Assembly: GCF_016908975.1 (NCBI RefSeq)
Contig: NZ_JAFBEX010000005.1
Coordinates: forward strand, 62,001-126,000
Direction of reading: 5' to 3'
DNA: 64,000 nucleotides
From: Neobacillus cucumis
GTDB taxonomy: Bacteria; Bacillota; Bacilli; Bacillales; Cytobacillaceae
Below the pieces are notes generated by a model that did no database searches, was not told where the DNA came from, and saw only the letters and a program-made list of their open reading frames with translations. Positions 16,464 to 25,730 of the stretch are shown piece by piece. How positions within the stretch are numbered: the first letter of the stretch is position 1; the number at the start of each line of letters is the position of its first letter. The translations under genes were made by a program, and so were the position numbers.

Positions 16464-17384
16464 ATGAATACAAATACGGTTGTATCACAAACAGTCACAA
16501 TCAAGCAGAAAACCCAAAAGGATCATACTTTACTGAAATCGGTTCTCTTCTTGTTACCTGCTTGGATCCTATTGCTTGTCTTTTTTGTTGGACCTATCTT
16601 ACTCACTTTTTATTTTGCCTTTACGAATCTTTCTTTAACTGGTTCAGAGGCAAAGAGTGTTCAGTTTATTGGCTTTCAAAACTTTTTATCCATGTTTCAA
16701 GATCCGAATTTCCGCATCAGTGTTGTAAAAACCATTGTGTTCTTGCTTTTTTCTGCCGTCATTGGCCAGCAGGTTTTAGGGTTTATTCTCGCTGTCTTGA
16801 TGAAGGAGAAAAACAAAACATTTCGCCGGATTATAGGCATCATTGTCATCGCCGGCTGGGTAACCCCTGAAATTGTAGTCGCTTTTTGTTGGGTAGCATT
16901 TTTAGGTGATAATGGAACCTTAAATATGCTTCTCGAGCATATTGGATTAAAACCGGTTACATGGATGTATACCTTCCCAATGGTCAGTGTGATAGTCGCT
17001 AATATCTGGCATGGAACGGCTTTTTCGATGCTGGTTTTCCAGGCTGCTTTGGATGATGTTCCGAAAAGTGTGGAAGAAGCAGCAGTTGTAGATGGAGCTT
17101 CCCGTTTTCAAGTCATGTTCCGTATTGTCTTGCCAATGGTGAAAGGATCGATTGTTACCAATATGATTCTCGTAACCTTGCAAACTTTAGGGGTGTTTAC
17201 GTTAATTTATGCGATGACTGGCGGCGGCCCTGGAACATCAACACAAACTCTTCCTATTTTTATGTATAACCAGGCGTTTGTAAATTACCAACTTGGCTAT
17301 GGAACGGCGATATCCTTAATTCTGCTCCTTATCGGAATTTGTGCAAGCTTGTTTTATATCCGCTCCATGAAGGTCAATGTTTAA
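16464..17384 (+). CDS. Sugar ABC transporter permease, MalF/UgpA type
   Basis: 306 residues with six transmembrane helices. The first begins at about residue 26 (SVLFLLPAWILLLVFFVGPI). The cytoplasmic EAA loop that contacts the ATPase is EEAAVVDGASRFQVMFRIVLPMVKG. ACGGGGTG precedes the ATG. It pairs with the second permease 14 bases downstream. No ATPase gene is in the locus, so a shared MsmX/MsmK-type ATPase encoded elsewhere is presumed, as is usual for Bacillus oligosaccharide importers. Confidence 0.9.
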   Translation: MNTNTVVSQTVTIKQKTQKDHTLLKSVLFLLPAWILLLVFFVGPILLTFYFAFTNLSLTGSEAKSVQFIGFQNFLSMFQDPNFRISVVKTIVFLLFSAVIGQQVLGFILAVLMKEKNKTFRRIIGIIVIAGWVTPEIVVAFCWVAFLGDNGTLNMLLEHIGLKPVTWMYTFPMVSVIVANIWHGTAFSMLVFQAALDDVPKSVEEAAVVDGASRFQVMFRIVLPMVKGSIVTNMILVTLQTLGVFTLIYAMTGGGPGTSTQTLPIFMYNQAFVNYQLGYGTAISLILLLIGICASLFYIRSMKVNV

Positions 17385-17398
17385 GGGAGGAGTTAGAA

Positions 17399-18223
17399 GT
17401 GAACCGCTATAAAGTTAAAAAAGTTGTCCCATACATTATTTTATCGATTATTGGTCTTTTGTTTATCCTACCGCTTTTGTGGGTCCTGTTCGCATCTTTT
17501 GATCCTAATGCACAGCAAGCTTTGAAAATGCCTAGTTCTTTTACGGTTAATAACTTCACTTCCATCTTGACTGATCCAGCCACTCTTCGTTCCTTTGGCA
17601 TCGGGTTATTTATATCTTTTGGACAATCAGTGCTGGTTGTAGTGGTGGCCATCATGGCAGCTTATCCACTATCCCGATATGCACTAAAATTTAAAAAATC
17701 ATTTATGTATACCATTTTGTTTATGACGGCTTTACCGATTACTGCGGTCATGGTGCCTGTGTATCAGCTCTTCCTATATCTCAATATGCAGGATTCTCTC
17801 ATCGGGACGATTTTGTTTTTAACGGCATCTGGATTGCCGTATGCGATTTGGATGATGAAAAACTTTATGGATTCTGTGCCGTTGGAATTGGAAGAATCCG
17901 CGTGGATTGATGGTGCATCCGTTTGGGGTGGTCTAAGGAAGGTAGTTGCACCATTGATGATTCCTGGAATTTGTACGGTCGCGATTTTTACCTTTTCCGG
18001 AAGTTGGGGGAACTTTTTTGTCCCATACATATTAATCCAAACACCTGATAAATTTCCCGCATCTGTAACCATTTTTCAGTTTTTTGGTAATTTTGGAATG
18101 ATTGAGTACGGAAAACTTGCAGCGTTCTCGCTGATTTATACGATGCCTGCTGTCATTTTATATATGTTTTCTCAGCGTTTTATGTCTCAAGGTTTCAGTC
18201 TAGGTGGAGCTTCCAAAGGATAA
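17399..18223 (+). CDS. Sugar ABC transporter permease, MalG/UgpE type
   Basis: 274 residues with six transmembrane helices. The N-terminus is VNRYKVKKVVPYIILSIIGLLFILPLLWVL and the EAA loop is EESAWIDGASVWGGLRKVVAPLMIPG. The start is the GTG at 17399, with GGGAGGAG ten bases upstream. An in-frame ATG at 17339 would overlap the previous permease by 46 bases and has no binding site. It forms the heteromeric channel with the preceding permease. The GH38 gene follows by 24 bases. Confidence 0.88.
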   Translation: MNRYKVKKVVPYIILSIIGLLFILPLLWVLFASFDPNAQQALKMPSSFTVNNFTSILTDPATLRSFGIGLFISFGQSVLVVVVAIMAAYPLSRYALKFKKSFMYTILFMTALPITAVMVPVYQLFLYLNMQDSLIGTILFLTASGLPYAIWMMKNFMDSVPLELEESAWIDGASVWGGLRKVVAPLMIPGICTVAIFTFSGSWGNFFVPYILIQTPDKFPASVTIFQFFGNFGMIEYGKLAAFSLIYTMPAVILYMFSQRFMSQGFSLGGASKG

Positions 18224-18247
18224 TAACAATTTAAAGGAGTGTTTGAT

Positions 18248-21200
18248 ATGTTTTGGACTATTGATAAGCTAGAGAGAAGGATACAAGAACTAGATTCCTA
18301 TCGCTATAGAAATATTCTGCCGGTGGCATCATTTCAGTCTCAAGAAGATGAGGAAGGAAAGATTGGACAGAGGCCACCAGAGGGTGGACCATGGGAAACG
18401 ATGAACGTAGGGGATCGATGGGAAGGTCGAGATAAATACATTTGGCTGAAAACGCTCATACCGATCCCAGAGCAGTGGGGACAGCAAAAAATTGTTGGAG
18501 TGTTTGATTTTGGAAAAACGGGCGGTGGTAATAATTCAGGATTTGAATCCCTGCTCTATGTAAACGGAGAGCCCTATCAAGGTGTCGACATGAACCATCA
18601 GGAAGTATTTTTGGATGGCAGAAGAGCCGGCACCACCATTGAAATGTGCTTCCGACTTTGGTCCGGACTCGAAGGCGGAGGTAAGCCGACACTGCAGGAA
18701 CATCAGTTGAAAACGGCTTTTATCGCATGCCTGGATGAAAAGGTCGATGATCTATATTACACCGCAAAGGCAGGGCTCGCAACTGTAGAGTATCTGCAGG
18801 AAAATCAGCCGGAAAGGCAAGCATTATTAAAGGCTTTAGACAGGGCGTTCTTGATAATCGATTGGTCTGAACCCGGATCAGAGGGTTTCTATGATTCCCT
18901 TTATCAAGCACAAGCAGTTATAAATGAAGAAATAGAGCAACTTCCAAAAAACTATCCCGTTACCGTTACAGCAATTGGACATACCCATATCGATGTAGCC
19001 TGGTTATGGAGGCTGAAGCATACAAGAGAAAAAGCTGCACGCTCTTTTTCGACGGTTCTCCGTTTAATGGAGAAATACCCGGATTACGTTTTTTTACAAA
19101 CACAGCCACAATTATATGATTATATTAAAAACGATTATCCCGAGATTTTTAAGCAAATTGAAAAACAGGTTCAGGAAGGACGTTGGGAAACAGAAGGTGG
19201 TATGTGGCTGGAAGCGGACTGTAATTTAACGTCAGGCGAATCACTTGTCCGTCAATTGTTGTTCGGTACTAAATTTATCCGGGAACACTTTGGAAAAGAA
19301 TGTGAATATTTGTGGCTTCCGGATGTTTTTGGGTACAGCTGGGCCCTTCCGCAAATTTTAGTGAAATCCGGCATTAAGACTTTTATGACCACGAAAATTA
19401 GCTGGAGTCAATATAATCGCATGCCGCATGATACCTTTAAATGGAGGGGGATTGATGGAACGGAGATCTTAACTCATTTTATCACCACTCCTGAGGATGA
19501 CCGCTGGTTCTATACATACAACGGACAGATTACTCCTCGCTCTGTAAAAGGAGTTTGGGAAGCGTATCGTGATAAAGCTGTAAACCAGGAGCTTTTAATT
19601 TCCTATGGTTATGGAGACGGAGGCGGCGGTGTTAATCGTGAAATGCTGGAAATGAGGAGAAAATTAGATAAGATGCCTGGTTTGCCAGCTGTTAAGACAG
19701 GCAGAGCCGATGAATTTTTTAGACGCCTTCATAAGACGGTAGAAAATACAGACCAATATGTTCATACATGGGATGGCGAGCTTTATCTTGAGTATCACCG
19801 CGGAACCTACACATCTCAGGCCTATAATAAACGGATGAACCGCAAAATGGAGCTGCTTCTTCGTGAAACTGAATGGCTTAATACCTTGAACAGTGTACTT
19901 TCGGGTTCTTGGTCAGCTTATCCTGTACAACAATTAGGAGAAAGCTGGAAAATTGTCCTTCGGAATCAATTCCATGATATCATTCCAGGATCCTCTATTC
20001 ACGAGGTTTATGAAGACAGTAAGCTGGAATATGGACAAGCCTATGAGCTGGCAGTGAATGCATGGAAGGAAGTTTCGCAATCCTTAACCGAAAATCATGG
20101 ACAACCATCTTACACCATTTATAATTCTTCTTCATGGAAGCGAAATGATACGGTTAAAATTAACACCAACACGACTGGTGAGTTATTGTGGAAGAAAGAA
20201 ACCGGTGAGGTCCTCGATGCTCAGCAAACAGCTAATGGAGAATGGCTAGTCAAAGTGGATGAAGTTCCATCATTCGGAAAAAGCTCCATTTTTTATGAAA
20301 AGGGGACAAACCATACAGCTTCGCCGTTCAATGAGTCTGGAAATAGTATTTCATCCGACTATTATGAGATTACATGGAATGATAATGGCCAGCTAACGAA
20401 AATCTATGACAAGAAAAACGGAAGAAATGTTTTGGCGCCTAATGCGCGTGGTAATGTGCTTCAGGTCTTTGAAGATAAACCAATGCGATTTGATGCATGG
20501 GATATCGATCTTTATTATCAAGAAAAGATGAAAGAGATTACGAGTTTACAAGAGTCTAAAGTGATTGAAAATGGTCCGGTACGTTGTGTTGTCGAGTTTA
20601 CATGGGCTTATTCAAACTCAGTGATTAATCAGAAAATGGTCCTTTATGCTACAAGTCCGCGAATTGATTTTGAAACAAAGATTGATTGGCATGACCAAAA
20701 TCAACTGTTGAAGGTTGCTTTCCCTGTTGAAATTCGGGCTACAGAGGCAACGTATGATATTCAATATGGAAATGTAAAACGTCCAACACATTGGAACACA
20801 AGCTGGGATTACGCACGATTTGAATCGGTTGGTCATCAGTGGGCAGACCTCTCTGAACGGGATTATGGTGTAAGCTTACTTAACGATTGTAAATACGGAC
20901 ATGATATCAAAGATAATGTCATTCGACTTACACTGTTAAAGTCTGCTGTTTACCCTGATGTATTGGCTGACCAAGGTGAACATTTGTTTACTTATTCCTT
21001 ACTTCCTCATGCTGGAGGCTGGTACGAAGGTAATACTGTACAGCATGCTTGGGAGCTAAATAATCCATTGACCTATGGAGAAGGCCAGTCTCAAAGTGTT
21101 TCCATGTTTCATATTGCTGATCAAAATGTCATGGTTGATGCAGTTAAAAAGGGAGAAAATGATGATCATCTCATCCTCCGCCTGCATGAATTTGCTGGTG

Positions 21201-21358
21201 CAAGAGGAACCGTTGAGGTAGCAAGTGATTTCCAGATTCAATCGTGGCAGGAATGCGACTTAATGGAAAGAAGCATTTCCGAAGCAAGGGAAAATGAGGC
21301 CTTTACGTTTGAGATCAAGCCATACGAAATTAAAACTTTTATTATAAAGTTACAATAG
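18248..21358 (+). CDS. Alpha-mannosidase, glycoside hydrolase family 38
   Basis: 1036-residue cytoplasmic retaining alpha-mannosidase. The zinc-binding HTHIDVAWLWRLKHTREKAARSF and the nucleophile motif LWLPDVFGYSWALPQIL (Asp359) are intact. Also present are the YGYGDGGGGV segment, the central three-helix bundle (~530-640) and C-terminal beta-sandwich domains. It releases mannose from imported alpha-mannosides using the transporter encoded just upstream. AAAGGAG at 18233-18239 favours the ATG at 18248; a GTG at 18239 overlaps the binding site. There is no signal peptide. No phosphotransferase or isomerase gene for mannose is in the cluster. Confidence 0.93.
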   Translation: MFWTIDKLERRIQELDSYRYRNILPVASFQSQEDEEGKIGQRPPEGGPWETMNVGDRWEGRDKYIWLKTLIPIPEQWGQQKIVGVFDFGKTGGGNNSGFESLLYVNGEPYQGVDMNHQEVFLDGRRAGTTIEMCFRLWSGLEGGGKPTLQEHQLKTAFIACLDEKVDDLYYTAKAGLATVEYLQENQPERQALLKALDRAFLIIDWSEPGSEGFYDSLYQAQAVINEEIEQLPKNYPVTVTAIGHTHIDVAWLWRLKHTREKAARSFSTVLRLMEKYPDYVFLQTQPQLYDYIKNDYPEIFKQIEKQVQEGRWETEGGMWLEADCNLTSGESLVRQLLFGTKFIREHFGKECEYLWLPDVFGYSWALPQILVKSGIKTFMTTKISWSQYNRMPHDTFKWRGIDGTEILTHFITTPEDDRWFYTYNGQITPRSVKGVWEAYRDKAVNQELLISYGYGDGGGGVNREMLEMRRKLDKMPGLPAVKTGRADEFFRRLHKTVENTDQYVHTWDGELYLEYHRGTYTSQAYNKRMNRKMELLLRETEWLNTLNSVLSGSWSAYPVQQLGESWKIVLRNQFHDIIPGSSIHEVYEDSKLEYGQAYELAVNAWKEVSQSLTENHGQPSYTIYNSSSWKRNDTVKINTNTTGELLWKKETGEVLDAQQTANGEWLVKVDEVPSFGKSSIFYEKGTNHTASPFNESGNSISSDYYEITWNDNGQLTKIYDKKNGRNVLAPNARGNVLQVFEDKPMRFDAWDIDLYYQEKMKEITSLQESKVIENGPVRCVVEFTWAYSNSVINQKMVLYATSPRIDFETKIDWHDQNQLLKVAFPVEIRATEATYDIQYGNVKRPTHWNTSWDYARFESVGHQWADLSERDYGVSLLNDCKYGHDIKDNVIRLTLLKSAVYPDVLADQGEHLFTYSLLPHAGGWYEGNTVQHAWELNNPLTYGEGQSQSVSMFHIADQNVMVDAVKKGENDDHLILRLHEFAGARGTVEVASDFQIQSWQECDLMERSISEARENEAFTFEIKPYEIKTFIIKLQ

Positions 21359-21419
21359 GACAGAGGCAAAGTGGGGGAGATTTTTTTCCCCCTTGTAAAC
21401 AATTAATAAGTTAATCCAC

Positions 21420-21449
21420 AAAAAAAGCTCAAAGATTTGAGCTTTTTTT
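21420..21449. terminator. Bidirectional terminator between alpha-mannosidase and IF-3 paralogue
   Basis: Stem AAAAAGCTCAAA/TTTGAGCTTTTT with a 3-base loop, A-run on the left and T-run on the right, so it works on both strands. Confidence 0.85.
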
Positions 21450-21470
21450 ATGGATTATTTGTAACGAATT

Positions 21471-21962
21471 TTATGGCTTTAACAATATCGATAACATATT
21501 CCCTTGTAATGTAGCATTTGTTTTTGAAGTCACTAAGTGGCTGACCTCTTGGCAAAAATTAGTAAGGATTTCTTCACCAATTTTTATATGCGTAATTTCT
21601 CTTCCGCGAAAACGAACACTTACTTTGACATAATAACCTTTTGTCAAAAAGGACTCCGCGCTTCTTACCTTTGTTTGAAAATCATTTTCGTCAATCGTAA
21701 TGGACATGCGTATTTCTTTAGTTTCGATTGTTTTCTGATTCTGTTTGTTCTGCTTTTCTTTTTTCTGTAATTCATATTTGTATTTTCCTGCATCTAAAAT
21801 CTTACAAACAGGCGGATCAGACTCCGTGATTTGAATAAGGTCTAATCCCCGTTCAATCGCCATATTAAGCGCTTGAATGGTGGGTAATACTTGTTGACCG
21901 CTTTCTGATACGAGTCTTACTTCTTTTGACTGAATCGCATCGTTCATGATCAATTTTTTAAT
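21471..21962 (-). CDS. Translation initiation factor IF-3 paralogue with apparent ATT start
   Basis: 163-residue IF-3. The N-domain (SKEVRLVSESGQQVLPTIQALNMAIERGLDLIQI) leads to PPVCKILDAGKYKYELQKKEKQ, the linker, and the C-domain with KVSVRFRGREITHIKIGEEIL. IF-3 binds the 30S subunit and rejects wrong start codons. On the minus strand GGAGGG (21976-21971) is followed by AAAAA and two ATT codons at 21965 and 21962, then AAAAAATTGATCATG. No ATG is well placed: the ATG at 21947 is too far and the one at 22031 has no site. Start at ATT is the hallmark of genuine infC. The usual rpmI-rplT partners are absent, and the sequence is divergent (QNKQNQKTIETKEIRMS), so this is a second copy. Confidence 0.82.
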   Translation of the reverse strand: MKKLIMNDAIQSKEVRLVSESGQQVLPTIQALNMAIERGLDLIQITESDPPVCKILDAGKYKYELQKKEKQNKQNQKTIETKEIRMSITIDENDFQTKVRSAESFLTKGYYVKVSVRFRGREITHIKIGEEILTNFCQEVSHLVTSKTNATLQGNMLSILLKP

Positions 21963-22116
21963 AATTTTTTCCCTCCAAACATGGAATTCACAATAATCAA
22001 CATTGATAGTGGTAATCTTGTACTCATTCATTACAATCTATGTTAAGAAATTCAAGTTGGAAGGGCTCTTTAGCTAAAATTTTATAAAAAGCATTTCTTC
22101 ATAGAATGAAAAAACA

Positions 22117-22998
22117 TTAAATTTTATACTGATCGTAAAGGAACTGAAGCAAAGCTCTTACGGCAAAGGATAAATAACGGTCCTTTTTGGTGATGACAGC
22201 AAGTTCCCACATGGGCGGAGAATGCAATGGAATCATGTTAATCGTTTGTTTGTCCATTTTTGTATAGATGGATTTTGGTAAAAGAGTGATTCCAAGTTGA
22301 ACACTAACCAGTTCAGCGATTAAGTCCCATTGCGAACTTTGATAGGCTATTTTAGGATAGAAACCTGCTTTCTGACAATGCTGAATGATTAAATTGTGTA
22401 AGGCAAATTCTTGATTAAAAAGGATGAATTTTTCCTCTGCTAATTGTTCCAGTTTGATTTCTTCTTGTTTTGCGAAGGGATGTGTTGGATCTGTATACAA
22501 CATAAATTCTTCTTTAATGAATGGTATCACATCAAATTTGGAATGATTGGTTGGTAAGACAACGATTCCGACGTCTACTTGCCCTTCTTCTACTAAATAT
22601 TCAATCCGTTTTGCCCCAAGTTCTATTAATTCTAAGGAAACAGACGAATGAAGCATTCCAAAATTTTTGGCGATTGTTGGGAAAAAGAGGGTGCCAATCA
22701 AAGGGGGAATCCCAATTTTAATTTTGCCAGTTGGTAAATTCATTAAATCATTTATCAATAGGGTGAGCTCATTTGTAGCCCCTAATATGGTTAAGGCTTG
22801 CTTGTAAACAATTTCCCCTGCATCAGTTAACATTAATTTACGGGTTGAACGTTCAAATAATTCAACATTTAATTCGGATTCTAATTTTTTAATAGACTTA
22901 CTTAAGGTTGGCTGTGATAGATAAGTACTTGCCGCCGCTTTTGTGAAACTTCCATATTTAACAATTTCCATAAAATATTGCAAATCCTTTAATTCCAT
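22117..22998 (-). CDS. LysR-family transcriptional regulator
   Basis: 293 residues. The N-terminal winged helix-turn-helix MELKDLQYFMEIVKYGSFTKAAASTYLSQPTLSKSIKKLESELNVELFERSTRKLMLTDAG is followed by a two-lobed effector domain (GKIKIGIPPLIGT, VDVGIVVLP, FILFNQEF). AAAGGTGG precedes the ATG. It is divergent from scoA/scoB with a 7-bp perfect dyad between them, so it most likely controls the CoA-transferase genes. The effector is unknown; a short-chain acyl or keto acid would fit. No known LysR subgroup name can be assigned. Confidence 0.88.
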   Translation of the reverse strand: MELKDLQYFMEIVKYGSFTKAAASTYLSQPTLSKSIKKLESELNVELFERSTRKLMLTDAGEIVYKQALTILGATNELTLLINDLMNLPTGKIKIGIPPLIGTLFFPTIAKNFGMLHSSVSLELIELGAKRIEYLVEEGQVDVGIVVLPTNHSKFDVIPFIKEEFMLYTDPTHPFAKQEEIKLEQLAEEKFILFNQEFALHNLIIQHCQKAGFYPKIAYQSSQWDLIAELVSVQLGITLLPKSIYTKMDKQTINMIPLHSPPMWELAVITKKDRYLSFAVRALLQFLYDQYKI

Positions 22999-23023
22999 TC
23001 TAAACCACCTTTTATTCCATTTC

Positions 23024-23040
23024 GTAATAACTTTTATTAC
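23024..23040. promoter_or_regulatory. Candidate LysR binding dyad
   Basis: GTAATAA, CTT, TTATTAC: a perfect 7-bp inverted repeat 26 bases upstream of the LysR start and about 165 bases before scoA. Confidence 0.45.
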
Positions 23041-23204
23041 TTTTATTCATTTTACTCATAAAAAAGAATATTGTAAAATTTTAATCAAATGATAGGGAAA
23101 TTGATTAGACGGAGGTAAAAACCGCCTTTTTGTCCGTTTTGTAAGCGTTTTATGTTCTTTGGTCTGGGGAATTGTGAGTTTTAAATAAAGGAAGGGGAAT
23201 CGTG

Positions 23205-23894
23205 ATGAAAAAGATCTTTACCAGTTTCGAAGAAGCAGTAAATGAAATAAAAGATGGAATGACGTTAATGGTTGGGGGATTCGGACTTGTTGGAATTCCA
23301 GAAAATCTTATCTTAGCATTATGTAAAAAGAACACAAAAGATTTAACGGTCATTTCAAATAACTGTGGGGTAGACGATTGGGGACTTGGTATTTTATTAA
23401 AGAATAACCAAATAAAAAAGATGATTTCCTCGTATGTTGGAGAAAATAAGGAGTTTGAAAGACAAGTGTTAAGTGGGGAATTAGAAGTACAGTTGGTACC
23501 CCAAGGAACGCTAGCAGAGAAAATACGTGCCGGCGGAGCTGGGATCCCTGCTTTTTACACTCCGGCAGGTGTTGGAACACCCATTGCGGAAGGACGGGAA
23601 ACAAGAGAATTTAATAGTAAAGAATACTTACTAGAAGAGGCATTAACAGCTGACTTTAGTTTAATAAAGGCATGGAAAGCTGATAAACTAGGAAACTTAG
23701 TTTACCGACAAACAGCACAAAACTTTAATCCGATGATGGCTGCTGCTGGAAAAGTCACCATTGCTGAAGTAGAAGAAATCGTAGAAGTCGGTGAACTATT
23801 GCCAAATGAAATTCACACTCCAGGAATTTATGTTCAAGGATTGATTGTAGGAAAACATGAAAAACGAGTTGAGCGTCTAACCGTAAGAGCTTAG
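23205..23894 (+). CDS. scoA: 3-oxoacid CoA-transferase subunit A
   Basis: 229 residues. Carries the CoA-transferase class I alpha signature [13 protein letters not shown], the [15 protein letters not shown] region and [16 protein letters not shown], all nearly as in Bacillus ScoA. With ScoB it moves CoA from succinyl-CoA to acetoacetate or a similar keto acid in the cytoplasm. ATG 23205 is preferred to GTG 23202 because it lies seven bases after GGGG. The B subunit follows 17 bases later. Butyrate or acetate CoA-transferase (AtoDA type) is a possible alternative specificity. Confidence 0.9.
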   Translation: MKKIFTSFEEAVNEIKDGMTLMVGGFGLVGIPENLILALCKKNTKDLTVISNNCGVDDWGLGILLKNNQIKKMISSYVGENKEFERQVLSGELEVQLVPQGTLAEKIRAGGAGIPAFYTPAGVGTPIAEGRETREFNSKEYLLEEALTADFSLIKAWKADKLGNLVYRQTAQNFNPMMAAAGKVTIAEVEEIVEVGELLPNEIHTPGIYVQGLIVGKHEKRVERLTVRA

Positions 23895-23911
23895 TAGGGG
23901 GGCAAACATAA

Positions 23912-24568
23912 ATGAGTAACGTTAGAATTAAGATAGCAAAAAGGGCAGAAATAGAAATTCAAGACGGAAATTACGTAAATCTTGGTATCGGGATGCCAAC
24001 TATGGTGGCTAACTATATTTCAGAAAACAAACATGTGGTTTTACAATCTGAAAACGGGCTTCTAGGGATTGGACCGTACCCAACAGCAGAGGAAGTCGAC
24101 CCAGATTTGATCAATGCAGGGAAAGAAACTGTCACAGCAGTTAGCGGAGCTAGTTTCTTTAACAGCGCTGAATCATTCGCCATGATACGTGGAGGTCATA
24201 TTGATATCGCCATTCTAGGTGGAATGGAAGTGGCTGAAAATGGGGATTTGGCAAACTGGATGATTCCCGGAAAAATGATTAAAGGCATGGGTGGAGCAAT
24301 GGACTTGGTTCACGGAGCGAAAAAAACCATTGTGATTATGGAACATGTAAACAAAAATGGACAGGCAAAAATTTTAAAAAAATGCTCTCTCCCATTAACG
24401 GGAAAAGGAGTAGTTAATAGAATTATAACTGACCGAGCTGTAATAGATGTAACGGAGGAAGGCTTGAAATTAATAGAAGTGGCTAGTGGATATACTATTG
24501 AAGACATAAAGGCATCGACAGAACCAAATTTAATTATAACAAATCAAGTTAAGTGCAATGCCTATTAA
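23912..24568 (+). CDS. scoB: 3-oxoacid CoA-transferase subunit B
   Basis: 218 residues. The catalytic glutamate lies in the conserved [12 protein letters not shown] motif, preceded by VNLGIGMPT and followed by [53 protein letters not shown] lies about eight bases before the ATG. It is the partner of ScoA and last in the transcription unit, which ends at the hairpin 24600-24636. Confidence 0.92.
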   Translation: MSNVRIKIAKRAEIEIQDGNYVNLGIGMPTMVANYISENKHVVLQSENGLLGIGPYPTAEEVDPDLINAGKETVTAVSGASFFNSAESFAMIRGGHIDIAILGGMEVAENGDLANWMIPGKMIKGMGGAMDLVHGAKKTIVIMEHVNKNGQAKILKKCSLPLTGKGVVNRIITDRAVIDVTEEGLKLIEVASGYTIEDIKASTEPNLIITNQVKCNAY

Positions 24569-24599
24569 TAATCGTAACTCTTTTGTTTATTGCAAGATA

Positions 24600-24636
24600 A
24601 AATGCCTGTCCGAAGTACTCCGGGACAGGCATTTTT
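24600..24636. terminator. Bidirectional terminator after scoB and the 48-residue gene
   Basis: Stem AATGCCTGTCC/GGACAGGCATT with flanking A and T runs. It serves scoB on the plus strand and the small minus-strand gene at 24676. Confidence 0.85.
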
Positions 24637-24675
24637 ATTTATGTTTTTTCAATTTGAAATTTGTTTCATGTCTAC

Positions 24676-24822
24676 TTACATATAATCATAAACTGAATCT
24701 TCGAAATAGAGCCAGTGATAATACTCAATCTGTGAATCTGTCATAACAGCAATATCTTTTTCATTGAATTTTTGTTTTTCTAATAAATGTTTCACTTTGA
24801 AATTTCGTTCTACTTGGCTCAT
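24676..24822 (-). CDS. 48-residue small protein, copy 1 of a duplicated gene
   Basis: MSQVERNFKVKHLLEKQKFN, then MTDSQIEYYHWLYFED and a Tyr-rich end. AAGGAGG lies nine bases before the ATG at 24822. It is 45/48 identical to the gene at 38893-39039 and the match extends ~130 bases upstream, including the promoter. The protein is soluble and charged, with MTD-x-x-I and tyrosine-rich features that recall the unnamed BH0509-type small Bacillus proteins; I offer that only as a lead. A CcpA-type site directly after the promoter implies repression by glucose. Confidence 0.7.
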   Translation of the reverse strand: MSQVERNFKVKHLLEKQKFNEKDIAVMTDSQIEYYHWLYFEDSVYDYM

Positions 24823-24864
24823 ATCTATAGCCTCCTTATGTATATGTAATAGCGAATGCTACAA

Positions 24865-24925
24865 CTGGAAACGTTTTCTTTTGGTTCTTGTCTTTATTAT
24901 ATATCTAAAAACGAGATGAAACCAA
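24865..24925 (-). promoter_or_regulatory. Promoter and cre-like site of the 48-residue gene, copy 1
   Basis: On the minus strand: -35 TTGGTT (24925-24920), 18-base spacer, -10 TATAAT (24901-24896), then AGAAAACGTTTCCAG (24879-24865), a cre-like palindrome just downstream of the start point. The same arrangement is conserved at the second copy. Confidence 0.6.
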
Positions 24926-25044
24926 TATTATTTTTAGATTGATTTTTTGAAATTAATACTCATACAAGAAGTAGAGTTCAGGGGGAAATAATGAGTAATT
25001 AAGTGAATGGAGAAATTAATTCTACATTCTAAAATTTTATTCAC

Positions 25045-25080
25045 AAAAAAACAAGTGACATCTATGCCACTTGTTTTTTT
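25045..25080 (-). terminator. Terminator overlapping the 3' end of the cytochrome-b-like gene
   Basis: AAAAACAAGTG/CACTTGTTTTT with a 10-base loop. The stop codon of the gene (25064-25062) lies in the loop, so the last sense codons form one arm. Confidence 0.8.
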
Positions 25081-25730
25081 GGCTGACTTTGACTTCTTTC
25101 AAAGAATTCTATAAGAATCCACAGTCCGATACTAGCGCCGACACATGTACCGAAAAATCCGCCTGCATGAAAGGCGAGTGCAATTAACCATGCAAAAGAC
25201 AGCAGTCTGTGTACCTGTCTTGTCCATTTATTTTTAATTTTACGAATCACATACCCATACATAGCAAGCGTAAGAAGAATAAGACCGGCTGCAATCCCAG
25301 AAAGTTGATCATGGTCACCAAGTTTTTTGGTATAGAGGAAATAGGCACCATGAACAGCTGTTAATACTAAAGCAGTCCAACCCACAAAGTTATGTACTTT
25401 GTATAAAAATTTGGAGAGTTTTTTAATAAATGGTACCTTTGAAGTCATCTTCTTTTTGAAACGGAACCACCAGAAGGCAACCGTACCTAAGAAGATGGAA
25501 ACATTCCCAACCTGTGTCATCCATCCCTTTAATCCGCCCCCGTCACCTTTACCTCTCATAGCCTTCATTTGTTCTGGTGTCAAATTTTGCCCATTTTTTG
25601 CGGCTTCCTGCATTTTATGTTTAAGGTCGTCTGGAACATCCTGTTTCGATAGTGCCTGATATATAAGAATGCCAGCAGCAATGAGTATAATTAGGATCGC
25701 TGGCAGATAGGTTCTAATTTTTGGATTCAT
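25062..25730 (-). CDS. Polytopic membrane protein, ferric-reductase/cytochrome-b561-like
   Basis: 222 residues. An N-terminal membrane helix (~8-27) and a charged, Met/Gly-rich extracytoplasmic segment (~28-68) are followed by five further hydrophobic segments. Histidines sit where heme ligands would be expected in helices: KVHNFVGW, VHGAYFLY, RQVHRLLSF and AFHAGGFFG. The pattern suggests a di-heme b-type transmembrane protein, but no reductase domain is attached and I cannot name a specific family. It is a single gene with its stop codon inside the terminator loop. Confidence 0.6.
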   Translation of the reverse strand: MNPKIRTYLPAILIILIAAGILIYQALSKQDVPDDLKHKMQEAAKNGQNLTPEQMKAMRGKGDGGGLKGWMTQVGNVSIFLGTVAFWWFRFKKKMTSKVPFIKKLSKFLYKVHNFVGWTALVLTAVHGAYFLYTKKLGDHDQLSGIAAGLILLTLAMYGYVIRKIKNKWTRQVHRLLSFAWLIALAFHAGGFFGTCVGASIGLWILIEFFERSQSQPKKQVA

